Assembly (NCBI RefSeq): GCF_000374565.1
Contig: NZ_KB894688.1
Span: 1 to 64,000, forward strand
DNA length: 64,000 nt
Direction: 5' to 3'
DNA from: Siminovitchia fordii DSM 16014 = CIP 108821
Lineage (GTDB): Bacteria; Bacillota; Bacilli; Bacillales; Bacillaceae_C
Positions within the stretch are counted from its first letter, which is position 1; each line of letters begins with the position of its first letter. The notes beneath the pieces are model-generated. The model did not search any database. It was not told the DNA's origin and worked only from the letters and a program-made list of their open reading frames with translations. The position numbers were made by a program, and so were the translations under genes. Shown one piece after another: positions 9,314-18,458 of the stretch.

Positions 9314-9660
9314 TCATTTTCCTTCTGCTGTAACAAAAATACTGCCGCCAACTTGCATGAGAAAGTTGTCCTCAATTTTATTGGCTTGGATTTTCGATAC
9401 AGATGGTCTCCGATGGAGTAGCCTTGTTCGACCCTATAATTTATTTCGCTTTCACCAAAAAAGTTATGTTCCAATAAATAAGCTGCTAAATTTCCATTGG
9501 CACTACCGGTTGCAGGGTCTTCCAAATAACCCGATTTAAACATAAAAACTCTTGCATGTAAATCGTTTTCGGGATTTATCGTTTCCTGTGTGAAAACAAG
9601 AAGATTAGCATCTCCTCTTTTCTCTAAAATTTTATGAAATACAGGATGGGTCTCTCTTCC
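9314..9660 (-). pseudogene. truncated, frameshifted PhzF-family isomerase
   Basis: The minus strand encodes the C-terminal third of a PhzF-like protein: THPVFHKILEKRGDANLLVF, then FKSGYLEDPATGSANGNLAAYL (9540-9470), a family signature, and VEQGYSIG. Just after GYSIG the match moves to another frame, giving PSVSKIQANKIEDNF, then MQVGGSIFVTAEGK and a stop at 9314. About two thirds of the protein is missing at the N-terminus; sequence beyond 9660 no longer matches. Intact relatives are near 260-300 residues. A terminator remains downstream. Confidence 0.85.
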
Positions 9661-9775
9661 CTATTATGGTGCATTTACTAATAACATAAGATAAAGTGTC
9701 CTGAATTACTCTACTAATTCAAGAAGGGATTTACTATTTTGGTACGTGAGATCGCCAACATTTTATAGCTTATCT

Positions 9776-9803
9776 CAAAAAAAGCACAGGAATTATCCTG
9801 TGC
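9776..9803 (-). terminator. terminator of trxB
   Basis: On the minus strand, GCACAGGA-TAAT-TCCTGTGC is followed by TTTTTTT, about 110 bases after the trxB stop. Confidence 0.85.
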
Positions 9804-9913
9804 ATCAAAAAGGGATATTGTATAAAAAGGGGGTCAATATCTCGTATATAAATATACACAAAATACATTTCAGCACTGTTACAAACAGATTAAATGGCGA
9901 TTACGCTTTTTAA

Positions 9914-10867
<954 letters not shown>

Positions 10868-10898
10868 TTATACACTCCTTCGGATTTTAAAGGGTTAT

Positions 10899-10932
10899 TT
10901 GTTCTTTCGAAAGAATTCCGTCAAAAGAACAA
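10899..10932. promoter_or_regulatory. dyad in the trxB leader
   Basis: A perfect palindrome TTCTTTCGAAAGAA (10902-10915) lies inside a wider repeat, TTGTTCTTT ... AAAGAACAA. It sits between a TATAAA-like -10 (about 10943) and the start codon, so it is in the transcribed leader. It could be an operator or an RNA hairpin. No known factor was recognised. Confidence 0.5.
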
Positions 10933-11013
10933 TTTTCATTTTATAATCTTTTTAATTAGTATCTAATTGATATCGTATTAAAGTATTTGCCGTACGTCCA
11001 AACATATGCTCAT

Positions 11014-12522
11014 TTAAAGATAAAGTTCTATTTTTGTGATATATTTTCGAAGTGTGGCAGTGGAAATCCCGTATTGTTTTGCAATTTCCCGCTGTGTTTT
11101 CCCCTCATTTTTTTCAGTGCTCCAGACATACTCCGCAGCTGCTGCAAATGCTGAGGGATTTGCAAATTTCCCTTCGTTTTCAATCACCTTTCGAACAATC
11201 CCAAACCAGAATTTGAGCAGGTCAAAGACGTCAGCCGGTCGATCTTTGTGTCTTTCATATAATTCGGTTGCCGTTTCATGCGCCTTATCAACCCTTACTC
11301 CCGCATGAGGAACCTGTCTTTTTTCCACCTGTAAAATGGTTGCCAAGTATAGCTTTTCCGGATAGCTAAATTCCTCAATCGATTTAAAAGAAGGATGAGT
11401 CAACAGTGCCGGCTGTCTGTCGGATATCGAAATAAAGAAAATCCCGCATAGCCGTTCTGCAATACTTTCGCTTCTAAGAAGCTTTAAAAGGGCTTGGTCT
11501 CCTTCGCTCCTTTTATCAGCTTCCTCGAGAGATTCGTTCCATGGCGCGATACCCGCTTTTTCAGGTTCCAATAAAACAAGCCGGTCCCAAGCAGCTTTTG
11601 CAGCTTTCTCATTCCCGGTAAAATAGGCAGCTTTGGCGAGCCAGTAATAAAACCCAGCATTTCCAGGATAACCTGATTTTTGGAGCTGTCGCAGCCAAAA
11701 ATAAGCCAACTCATATTGTTTGGCCAGCGCGAAAGTCGCCCCCAATTTATAGCGGTGTTCGGGAATGATCGGTTTGATTTTTTCTAGTGTTTTCAACAAA
11801 CGTTCCAGATCCCCTGTTTGATGTTCGTAAAAATAAAATACTGCCAAATTGCATAAGGCATGCAGATTACCCGGATTGTGTGCAATTACCTTTTCCGTCA
11901 TGGAGAAAGCTTTACTCGTTTCCCCTTCATAGAAATAAGCCAATGCCAAATTGTTATACGCTGGCCAAAACTCAGGGTATGCTTTTACAATATCCTCCAG
12001 CATTTGAACAGCTTCAGCATACTTTCCTTCCTCAAGCAGGGATTTTGACTCTTCCTGCATTTGAAGAAGCTCCTCCTGCTCTTTCAGTAAAGTAATATCA
12101 TCATCGTTGATACCTATCCACTCGAGCAGTTCCTCCGCTTCGTCTGCAAATTCTCCTACTTCATCTTTTTCCAAATAAAGCTTTGCATACCGATATGCCT
12201 CCGTGAACAGTCCCAGATGAGCATAGTTATTTGCCAAAAAGTAGTAACACTCCGTCATCCGTTCATCCAGTTCATTCAACGTCATAAGAAGAAGTTGGTT
12301 GGACTTTTCATATTCTCCTGTTTCTGTATGGACAAGAGCGAGCTGGCAGGCAATCATAGGTTCCAACGGTTCCAGTTCCAAAGCCCTCTGCAAATACTTT
12401 TTGGCATTTGTAAAATCAAAGCGATCATATGACTGGAGCCCTTTATGAAAATAGTAATCTCCTGTCGGTAAGAAAGTATAGATTTTCGCCCGATTCCTTT
12501 TCTTTTTTGAGTATCTGGACAT
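11014..12522 (-). CDS. yvcD: TPR-repeat protein YvcD
   Basis: 502 residues with about seven tetratricopeptide units between roughly residues 20 and 310, for example the DYYFHKGLQSYDRFDFTNAK and AEAVQMLEDIVKAYPEFWPA regions. The C-terminal end (TQREIAKQYGISTATLRKYI) is a helix-turn-helix-like stretch. The function of the family is unknown. The start MSRYSKKKRNR is preferred over an upstream in-frame codon because GGAGGAAATACG precedes it. It lies between trxB and yvoF, where B. subtilis has the his operon. Confidence 0.9.
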   Translation of the reverse strand: MSRYSKKKRNRAKIYTFLPTGDYYFHKGLQSYDRFDFTNAKKYLQRALELEPLEPMIACQLALVHTETGEYEKSNQLLLMTLNELDERMTECYYFLANNYAHLGLFTEAYRYAKLYLEKDEVGEFADEAEELLEWIGINDDDITLLKEQEELLQMQEESKSLLEEGKYAEAVQMLEDIVKAYPEFWPAYNNLALAYFYEGETSKAFSMTEKVIAHNPGNLHALCNLAVFYFYEHQTGDLERLLKTLEKIKPIIPEHRYKLGATFALAKQYELAYFWLRQLQKSGYPGNAGFYYWLAKAAYFTGNEKAAKAAWDRLVLLEPEKAGIAPWNESLEEADKRSEGDQALLKLLRSESIAERLCGIFFISISDRQPALLTHPSFKSIEEFSYPEKLYLATILQVEKRQVPHAGVRVDKAHETATELYERHKDRPADVFDLLKFWFGIVRKVIENEGKFANPSAFAAAAEYVWSTEKNEGKTQREIAKQYGISTATLRKYITKIELYL

Positions 12523-12683
12523 CGTATTTCCTCCGTTGCTATCGTCCTTTGTCGCTTTTTGTAGTATAACATACAAGTTTAACTGTTTAAATCGTCAAAA
12601 ATGAAACTATCAAATTCATACGCGAAATGAAGACCTAGTAGAACGAATGGTTAATTATTTAACCACAAATACGATACTCAAAC

Positions 12684-12712
12684 AAAAAAATGACCCTATA
12701 AAAAGGATCATT
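12684..12712 (-). terminator. terminator of the hprK-yvoF operon
   Basis: On the minus strand, ATGATCC-TTTTTATA-GGGTCAT is followed by TTTTTTT. The stem overlaps the yvoF stop codon. Confidence 0.8.
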
Positions 12713-13238
12713 CATTCCTAAATTGGGAATCCGTCTTCCGCCGCTCATCCATTTCTTCTTTTGTATAAATGATCTTCATCGGGTTTCCGCCGACAAATGA
12801 TCCGGCCGGAACGTCTTTATGTACAAGGGTACCTGCTGAAACAACCGCCTCATCCCCAATCTCGACGCCCGGAAGAATGGTTGTGTTTGCACCGATCAGA
12901 ACGTTATCGCCTATTGCGACAGGTCCGAGCCTGTATTCCTTAATTAAGTACTCATGGGCGAGGATCGTAGTATTGTAACCGATGATTGTATTTGTACCGA
13001 CAGATATTTTTTCTGGAAACATAATATCCGGCATGACCATCAGCGCAAAGGATGTCTTTTCCCCGACCGACATGTTCAGGAATACACGGTACATCCAATT
13101 CTTCAAGGCCAAAAAAGGCGTGTATCGTGCTGCCTGGATGACAAGGAAATTTCGCATGACCTTCCAGAATGGGACGGTTTTGTATATATGCCATAAAGAA
13201 TTGGCCCCCTCAATCGGGAACCGCTCCGTTTTTCTCAT
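12708..13238 (-). CDS. yvoF: hexapeptide-repeat acyltransferase YvoF
   Basis: 176 residues with left-handed beta-helix repeats (IGDNVLIGANTTILPGVEIGDEAVVSAGTLV, about residues 105-140) and the GNPMKIIYTKEE ending seen in maltose/galactoside-type O-acetyltransferases. The acceptor is unknown. The start overlaps the ppaX stop as ATGA. It is the last gene of hprK-lgt-yvoD-ppaX-yvoF, the same order as in B. subtilis. Confidence 0.92.
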   Translation of the reverse strand: MRKTERFPIEGANSLWHIYKTVPFWKVMRNFLVIQAARYTPFLALKNWMYRVFLNMSVGEKTSFALMVMPDIMFPEKISVGTNTIIGYNTTILAHEYLIKEYRLGPVAIGDNVLIGANTTILPGVEIGDEAVVSAGTLVHKDVPAGSFVGGNPMKIIYTKEEMDERRKTDSQFRNE

Positions 13239-13891
13239 TTATACCCCACTCCGACAATATCGAGAAGTTCGGACATCTTGTCAAGCATATAATCCGGATC
13301 ATACTGTTTTAAGAAGTCCGCTCCTTTCACGGACCAAGCTACGCCACACGTGAAAGTACCGGCATTTTTGCCTCCCAGAATATCATGATAGTTATCGCCA
13401 ATCATGATCGCTTCAGCAGGCTTGGATCCGAGTGCGGCCAGCGCTTTTTCAAGCGGTTCCGGATCAGGCTTTGCTTTCTCCACTTCATCAAGTGTAATGA
13501 TGACATCAAAAAACTCATCCAAATTCGTAAGGGCAAGCCCTTTTAAAACAGTTTTTCTGATTTTTGTTGATACGATAGCCATTTTAAAGTCATTTTCATG
13601 CAGCGTCCGAATCGTTTCATAGACACCTTCAAACTCGTGTACAAGCATATCATGCTTTTCCATGTTGAACTTGCGGTAGACATCGACCATTTCCTCCGCT
13701 TTTTCCGGATCCACACTTACAAATGCATCTATCAAAGGAGGGCCGAGAAATGGCAAAACGTCCTCACGCGTGAAGCGCCCTGGGTAAAATTTTTCAAAAG
13801 TGTGCAAATAGGAAGTAATAATCAATTCATTCGTATCAAGCAGTGTTCCGTCCAGATCAAATAACAATGTGTTAATTTTATTATGAGTCAC
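13235..13891 (-). CDS. ppaX: pyrophosphatase PpaX (HAD superfamily)
   Basis: 218 residues. HAD motif I is LLFDLDGTLLDTNE near residue 9, motif II IVSTKIRK, motif III KPDPEPLEKAL, and motif IV MIGDNYHDILGGKNAG. In B. subtilis PpaX hydrolyses the pyrophosphate released when HprK/P dephosphorylates HPr-Ser-P, so its place behind hprK makes functional sense. The start GTG at 13891 is chosen because AAGGGAAAG lies seven bases upstream, and the product then aligns with PpaX from its first residues. It overlaps the yvoD stop by one base. Confidence 0.95.
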   Translation of the reverse strand: MTHNKINTLLFDLDGTLLDTNELIITSYLHTFEKFYPGRFTREDVLPFLGPPLIDAFVSVDPEKAEEMVDVYRKFNMEKHDMLVHEFEGVYETIRTLHENDFKMAIVSTKIRKTVLKGLALTNLDEFFDVIITLDEVEKAKPDPEPLEKALAALGSKPAEAIMIGDNYHDILGGKNAGTFTCGVAWSVKGADFLKQYDPDYMLDKMSELLDIVGVGYK

Positions 13892-14829
13892 TATACAACT
13901 TTCCCTTCTCTTGCAATGTCTGCCTGTCGCCAAACGGAAGCCACGATCCACGTCAAAATAATGGCGGTAACAAGCCTGATAATCAACAGTGGCAGAACTG
14001 GGATTCCAAGCGGAATAAAGATCAATGTATCCTCGACAACCGCATGGCAGGCGACAAGGAAAATAAAAGCGAGTGTTACATCCTTTTTACTTACTCCGTC
14101 TTCTTTCACCGCCTGAATCATGACCCCTGCTCCATAAGCAAGACCGAAAACAAGGCCTGAAGCCATCGTTGTTGATGTGTTCTCCTTCATACCGAGCATC
14201 CGCGTAAACGGAGCGACCCAGCGCGAAAAGATATCAAGCCATTTATAATCTTTTAAAAGTTGGATGACGATCATAAGAGGCATGACAATTACTGCGAGCT
14301 GAACGACACCTATGAATGCTTTTTTAAAAGCAAGCATGGTAACAGGAAAAAGGCCTGTCACCTGTTCATCCTGTACTGGAAGCATGCCGTATTGCGCCAT
14401 TTCCTGGCCGCCATTCCACAATAAATGGATGGTTATGGCTGAAATGACTGCCAAACCGATTCTGACGGTCAAAATAATCCAGAACGGTACCCCCACCTTC
14501 ATGGCGACTGACGACTCGATGAATAGATTATGAGAAAAAGACATCATCACAGCAATGATGAAAACCTCTTTGACAGTCAAGTCCAGCGACAATATGCCTG
14601 CAATGCCTGCATACAGACTCAGGAAATTTCCAAGGACAAGCGGAATGGCCGCGTCTCCAGACAAGCCGAAAATCCCCATAAATGGTTCAATCAAACGGAT
14701 TACCCATGGTAAGATAGGGGTGTGCTGCAGCAGAACGACGAATAATGTTACAGGAAAAATGACCTTCCCCAATGTCCATGTCGTTTTAATGCCATTGAGG
14801 GCTCCAAGCTTCACTGACGTTTTATACAC
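13891..14829 (-). CDS. yvoD: nucleoside-recognition (Gate) domain membrane protein YvoD
   Basis: 312 residues with about eight hydrophobic segments and two Gate-like halves (IPLVLGNFLSLYAG and ASGLVFGLAYGAGVMI regions). Relatives are SpoIIIAE/SpmA/B-like or nucleoside-recognition proteins, of unclear transport role. GTG start with GGGAGAG eight bases upstream. It sits between lgt and ppaX in the hprK operon. Confidence 0.9.
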   Translation of the reverse strand: MYKTSVKLGALNGIKTTWTLGKVIFPVTLFVVLLQHTPILPWVIRLIEPFMGIFGLSGDAAIPLVLGNFLSLYAGIAGILSLDLTVKEVFIIAVMMSFSHNLFIESSVAMKVGVPFWIILTVRIGLAVISAITIHLLWNGGQEMAQYGMLPVQDEQVTGLFPVTMLAFKKAFIGVVQLAVIVMPLMIVIQLLKDYKWLDIFSRWVAPFTRMLGMKENTSTTMASGLVFGLAYGAGVMIQAVKEDGVSKKDVTLAFIFLVACHAVVEDTLIFIPLGIPVLPLLIIRLVTAIILTWIVASVWRQADIAREGKVV

Positions 14830-14858
14830 TCATCATTCTCTCCCATACAGCAAGATAT

Positions 14859-15668
14859 TCATTCATAATACCTGGCTTTTGCCAAACCGGCTTTTCTCCG
14901 GTACACCCACAGGACCACAGCAGCAGCTATTAACACAAGGGAAATGACTTGTGCTATCCTCAGGCTTTCCGTCAGCATCAAACTGTCCGTCCTCATTCCT
15001 TCGACAAAGAAACGTCCAATTGAATAATAGATCACATAGGACAGAAAGAGCTCACCTCGTCGCAGATTCACTCTTCTCAATAAAATCAGCAGGATGAAGC
15101 CGATGATATTCCAAATGGACTCATATAAAAAAGTCGGGTGGTGGTAGGCACCTTCTATGTACATCTGGTTAATGATAAATTCGGGAAGTTGCAAGTTTTC
15201 GAGGAATGAGCGGCTGACCTCTTCGCCATACGCCTCCTGGTTCATAAAATTCCCCCAACGGCCTATCGCCTGTCCGAGAATGACGCTCGGTGCAGCAATG
15301 TCTGCAATCTTCCAAAACGAAATATCTTTGAGTTTAGAAAAGACAATCGCTGTGGCAACTGCCCCTATCAGAGCCCCGTGAATCGCAATTCCGCCTTCCC
15401 AAACTTTTATTATGTCAGCGGGATTCTGAGAATAATAATCCCATTGAAAGGCGACATAATATATCCGGGCGCAAATAATTGAAATAGGAATGGCCCATAT
15501 GAGCAAATCAGGGAAGGTTTCCTTATCAAGATGATGTTTGTTCCCTTCGCGCATGGCAATGTACAAAGCAATCGCAATCCCCAAACCGATAATGAGGCCG
15601 TACCAATGAACGGCAAACGGGCCGATTTTTATAGCAATCGGGTTTAGCGGTTGAATATCCAAATCCAT
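14859..15668 (-). CDS. lgt: prolipoprotein diacylglyceryl transferase
   Basis: 269 residues, a seven-helix membrane enzyme that adds diacylglycerol to the lipobox cysteine of prelipoproteins. The conserved signature [17 protein letters not shown] is near residue 130, and [10 protein letters not shown] holds the essential His. Start at ATG 15668 ([16 protein letters not shown]) with GGAG eight bases before it; an in-frame codon further up would overlap hprK. Substrates in this window include PstS and the peptide-binding protein at 60.7-62.3 kb. Confidence 0.97.
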   Translation of the reverse strand: MDLDIQPLNPIAIKIGPFAVHWYGLIIGLGIAIALYIAMREGNKHHLDKETFPDLLIWAIPISIICARIYYVAFQWDYYSQNPADIIKVWEGGIAIHGALIGAVATAIVFSKLKDISFWKIADIAAPSVILGQAIGRWGNFMNQEAYGEEVSRSFLENLQLPEFIINQMYIEGAYHHPTFLYESIWNIIGFILLILLRRVNLRRGELFLSYVIYYSIGRFFVEGMRTDSLMLTESLRIAQVISLVLIAAAVVLWVYRRKAGLAKARYYE

Positions 15669-15693
15669 AATTTCAACTCCATGAATAAAATTT

Positions 15694-16629
15694 TTAATCG
15701 AACTGCCTTTCATCCCCCGTAATCACATTGGACAGCCTGTCGGCAAACTGCTCGGCAGCATTCAATCCCATCCTTTTCAAGCGGAAATTCATCGCTGCCA
15801 CTTCTATGATGACGGCAAGATTCCGGCCAGGGCGTACCGGTATAGTCAATTTAGTAATTTCTGTATCGAAAATTTTAATAGTCTCTTCGTCTAGCCCAAG
15901 CCTGTCATACTGCTTTTCCCCATCCCAAAATTCCAGATGGATTGTCAGGGTAATTCTTTTATGCGGACGAACAGCTCCTGCTCCAAACAACGTCATAACG
16001 TTGATTATGCCTAACCCCCGAATTTCCAGCAAATGCTCCAATAGTTCAGGTGCAGTTCCCACAAGCCTGTCCATATCCACCTGGCGGATTTCAACGCAGT
16101 CATCCGCCACAAGTCTGTGGCCTCTTTCAATAAGGGCAAGTGCTGTTTCACTTTTTCCAACACCGCTTTGGCCGGTGATGAGGACCCCAACTCCGTATAT
16201 CTCAACAAGCACCCCGTGTACAGCAGTCGTGGGTGCCAGCTTGTTTTCCAAATAATAAGTAAGACGGCTTAAAAATCCTGTCGTCTTCATCGGTGTCCGC
16301 AAAACAGGAACCGAATGTCTTTCAGATACTTCAATCAATTCTTCAGGCACATCCATGCCGCCCGTAATAATGATGCACGGAGTCGAATCAGTGCAAAGCT
16401 GCTCCATACGGTATTTTCTTTCCCCAGTCATGAGCATTTCCGTGAATTTTACTTCCGTCCGTCCCAAAAGCTGCACTCGTTCCGCTGGATAATAATGAAA
16501 AAAGCCGGCAATTTCCAATCCGGGACGGGAAATATCACTTGTAGTAATCGGCCTATGAATACCTTCCTCGCCGCTGACCAGTTCCAGATCGAATTCCTTG
16601 ATGATATCTTCCGTACGAACTTTTGCCAT
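15694..16629 (-). CDS. hprK: HPr kinase/phosphorylase
   Basis: 311 residues. Walker A is GQSGVGKSE (153-161), catalytic His138 is in AVHGVLVE, and the family signature [11 protein letters not shown] is near residue 201. It phosphorylates Ser46 of HPr and Crh at high fructose-1,6-bisphosphate and reverses this with phosphate, releasing pyrophosphate for PpaX. It is the first gene of hprK-lgt-yvoD-ppaX-yvoF. The start has GGGAGGG upstream. Confidence 0.98.
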   Translation of the reverse strand: MAKVRTEDIIKEFDLELVSGEEGIHRPITTSDISRPGLEIAGFFHYYPAERVQLLGRTEVKFTEMLMTGERKYRMEQLCTDSTPCIIITGGMDVPEELIEVSERHSVPVLRTPMKTTGFLSRLTYYLENKLAPTTAVHGVLVEIYGVGVLITGQSGVGKSETALALIERGHRLVADDCVEIRQVDMDRLVGTAPELLEHLLEIRGLGIINVMTLFGAGAVRPHKRITLTIHLEFWDGEKQYDRLGLDEETIKIFDTEITKLTIPVRPGRNLAVIIEVAAMNFRLKRMGLNAAEQFADRLSNVITGDERQFD

Positions 16630-16808
16630 CGGAATCCCTCCCTTATCGAACCTCTTGCTGTGAAATTCGGACCCTATATAAAAAACTTCACCTTATCTAT
16701 TTTAGCACTTTCTCCCCAACAAACTCCACCTTTCAAGATTTTTTGTGTTTGTCACAGCAGGTGGGCAAGCAGAAAAGGGATATTGGGAATCATTTTATGT
16801 GAGGGAAA

Positions 16809-16843
16809 CAAAAAACCCGGTCCAGCCAAGGCTGTCCGGGTTA
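16809..16843 (-). terminator. terminator after yvlD
   Basis: On the minus strand, AACCCGGaCAGCC-TTGG-GGCTG..CCGGGTT is followed by TTTTTTG. The hairpin begins at the yvlD stop and separates the yvl genes from hprK. Confidence 0.85.
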
Positions 16844-17197
16844 TTTATTACGGTCAGGATTCAAGATTGTTTTTTGAATGATCAAATTGACCAATACCAT
16901 GATCACTGTAATCAGAAAGGTAAGCCCAAAGCCATCGATTTCAAACTTGCTGCCCATGATGGCGTCTGTCATTGATAAAGTGATCGCGTTGATCACCAAC
17001 AAAAAGAAACCGAGAGTCAGCAAGGTGATTGGTAATGTCAATAGGATGAGAAGCGGCCTTACCAAGACGTTCAATATCGACAATACGAGGCTTGCTGCAA
17101 CAGCCGCTCCAAAGCTTGACACGTGGAACCCTTCAAAGTAACCGGCAAAAGCGATAAAAAGAACTGCGTTGATTAGAATTCCAATCAACCATCTCAT
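16841..17197 (-). CDS. yvlD: YvlD, small phage-holin-like membrane protein
   Basis: 118 residues, four hydrophobic segments, matching the YvlD / phage holin superfamily IV pattern (LNVLVRPLLILLTLPITLLTLGFF). The role is unknown. In B. subtilis the yvl genes belong to cell-envelope stress regulons. It starts three bases after yvlB, with the ribosome site AAGGAGAATAAAGT inside the yvlB end. Confidence 0.92.
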   Translation of the reverse strand: MRWLIGILINAVLFIAFAGYFEGFHVSSFGAAVAASLVLSILNVLVRPLLILLTLPITLLTLGFFLLVINAITLSMTDAIMGSKFEIDGFGLTFLITVIMVLVNLIIQKTILNPDRNK

Positions 17198-17200
17198 ACT

Positions 17201-18385
17201 TTATTCTCCTTTTTGGTTCGCTTTTCTAATGAACACGGACCCGGTTTTTGTGTCAGCTTCAAGATACAACGTTTGGTCATCCGATCCGGTGCGCTTGAAC
17301 TTCATTTGTTTTTGGATGACTTCCTTTTTTTCATGGAGGATGTTGATTCCTTCCAAATCCAACTTATAGCTTCCAAGATTTGATCGGACTTCTCCATCGA
17401 TTGTTGCAGTATCCGGAACATTTACATATATATTTCCTGTCACTGCTTTAGCTTCTATGATTTCTGTTCCGGGATGTTCTAGTGTACAATGAATGTTCCC
17501 ATTAAAGGATTTCAACTCAGCCTTTCTACTGAAGCCGGTCACATCTATCGCCCCGTTTACAGTTTCAGCCTCAATCCCATCTGTATTTAGATCGATCACT
17601 TTTATTTGACCATTCACCGTATCGATATCAAGTTTCTTGCCGGAAATTCCGGTTAAGTCGACTTTTCCATTTGTCGCTTTCACGATCAAATGCTCGGTTT
17701 CAAGCATTTCCCCTGTCATTTCTCCATTGAAAACACGGACAGTCATCTTCTTATAACTTTTTCTTGGAATATAGACTGTCGTCTCCACACGCATCCATTT
17801 GGACTTTGTCGCAAAACAAAGCAGCCCGTTGTCTTGGGAGAAAACCGTGTTATCCAGAAAATAGCTGCGCCCCTCATCACGGTCTTCCACCCTGTACACT
17901 TTAGCTTGGCATTCAACACGGACTTCCTGCTGATCCCATGCAATTAAGCGAACAGGACCATTTGCAATATCTATGTCAACCCTCTCGATTTTCTCATCCG
18001 CCTGTTGGAACACATGCGGGACTTCTACAGATTGGGTAATCTGCCAATCTAAGTCTTTTATTTTACGAAGCGCCGTATTGACAAAATCGAAAATCCGCTC
18101 TCCTGCCTGTTCAATCTGCGAATAGAAAGTATCATCGCCAGAACCGGAATCCTTTGTTTTACTCTGCTGGCTCCATGTTGACTCATCGGCAGATCCAGTA
18201 TTTGATTCCGCTTTAGACTCGGCCTTTGAAGAGTTTTCCGTCCATTGTTTTTCAGAGCTTGAAGGCTCTGTCATTGTCACTTCTGTATCCGTGTCTTCCA
18301 GCGCATCGAGCAAAATGATCGCTTCCTGGGCGGACAGCTTTCCTTCTTGTACCATTTCAAGTATTCTTTTACGATCCTGGTTCAT
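17201..18385 (-). CDS. yvlB: YvlB, DUF4097 protein (LiaX-like)
   Basis: 394 residues. The N-terminal short helical part (RKRILEMVQEGKLSAQEAIILLDAL) is the YvlB/LiaX N-terminal helix motif. A polar Ser/Glu-rich linker follows, then a beta-rich DUF4097 adhesin-like domain with repeats such as ATNGKVDLTGISGKKLDIDT. LiaX of enterococci, related by architecture, senses envelope stress. Start at MNQDRKRIL with AGGAGG seven bases upstream. yvlA and yvlC of B. subtilis are not present here. Confidence 0.87.
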   Translation of the reverse strand: MNQDRKRILEMVQEGKLSAQEAIILLDALEDTDTEVTMTEPSSSEKQWTENSSKAESKAESNTGSADESTWSQQSKTKDSGSGDDTFYSQIEQAGERIFDFVNTALRKIKDLDWQITQSVEVPHVFQQADEKIERVDIDIANGPVRLIAWDQQEVRVECQAKVYRVEDRDEGRSYFLDNTVFSQDNGLLCFATKSKWMRVETTVYIPRKSYKKMTVRVFNGEMTGEMLETEHLIVKATNGKVDLTGISGKKLDIDTVNGQIKVIDLNTDGIEAETVNGAIDVTGFSRKAELKSFNGNIHCTLEHPGTEIIEAKAVTGNIYVNVPDTATIDGEVRSNLGSYKLDLEGINILHEKKEVIQKQMKFKRTGSDDQTLYLEADTKTGSVFIRKANQKGE

Positions 18386-18458
18386 GGTCAATCCTCCTAT
18401 TTTTTCATCTGTCATGTATTACGAGATGAATGGGAAAATGTTTCACTTTCAGAAAAAA

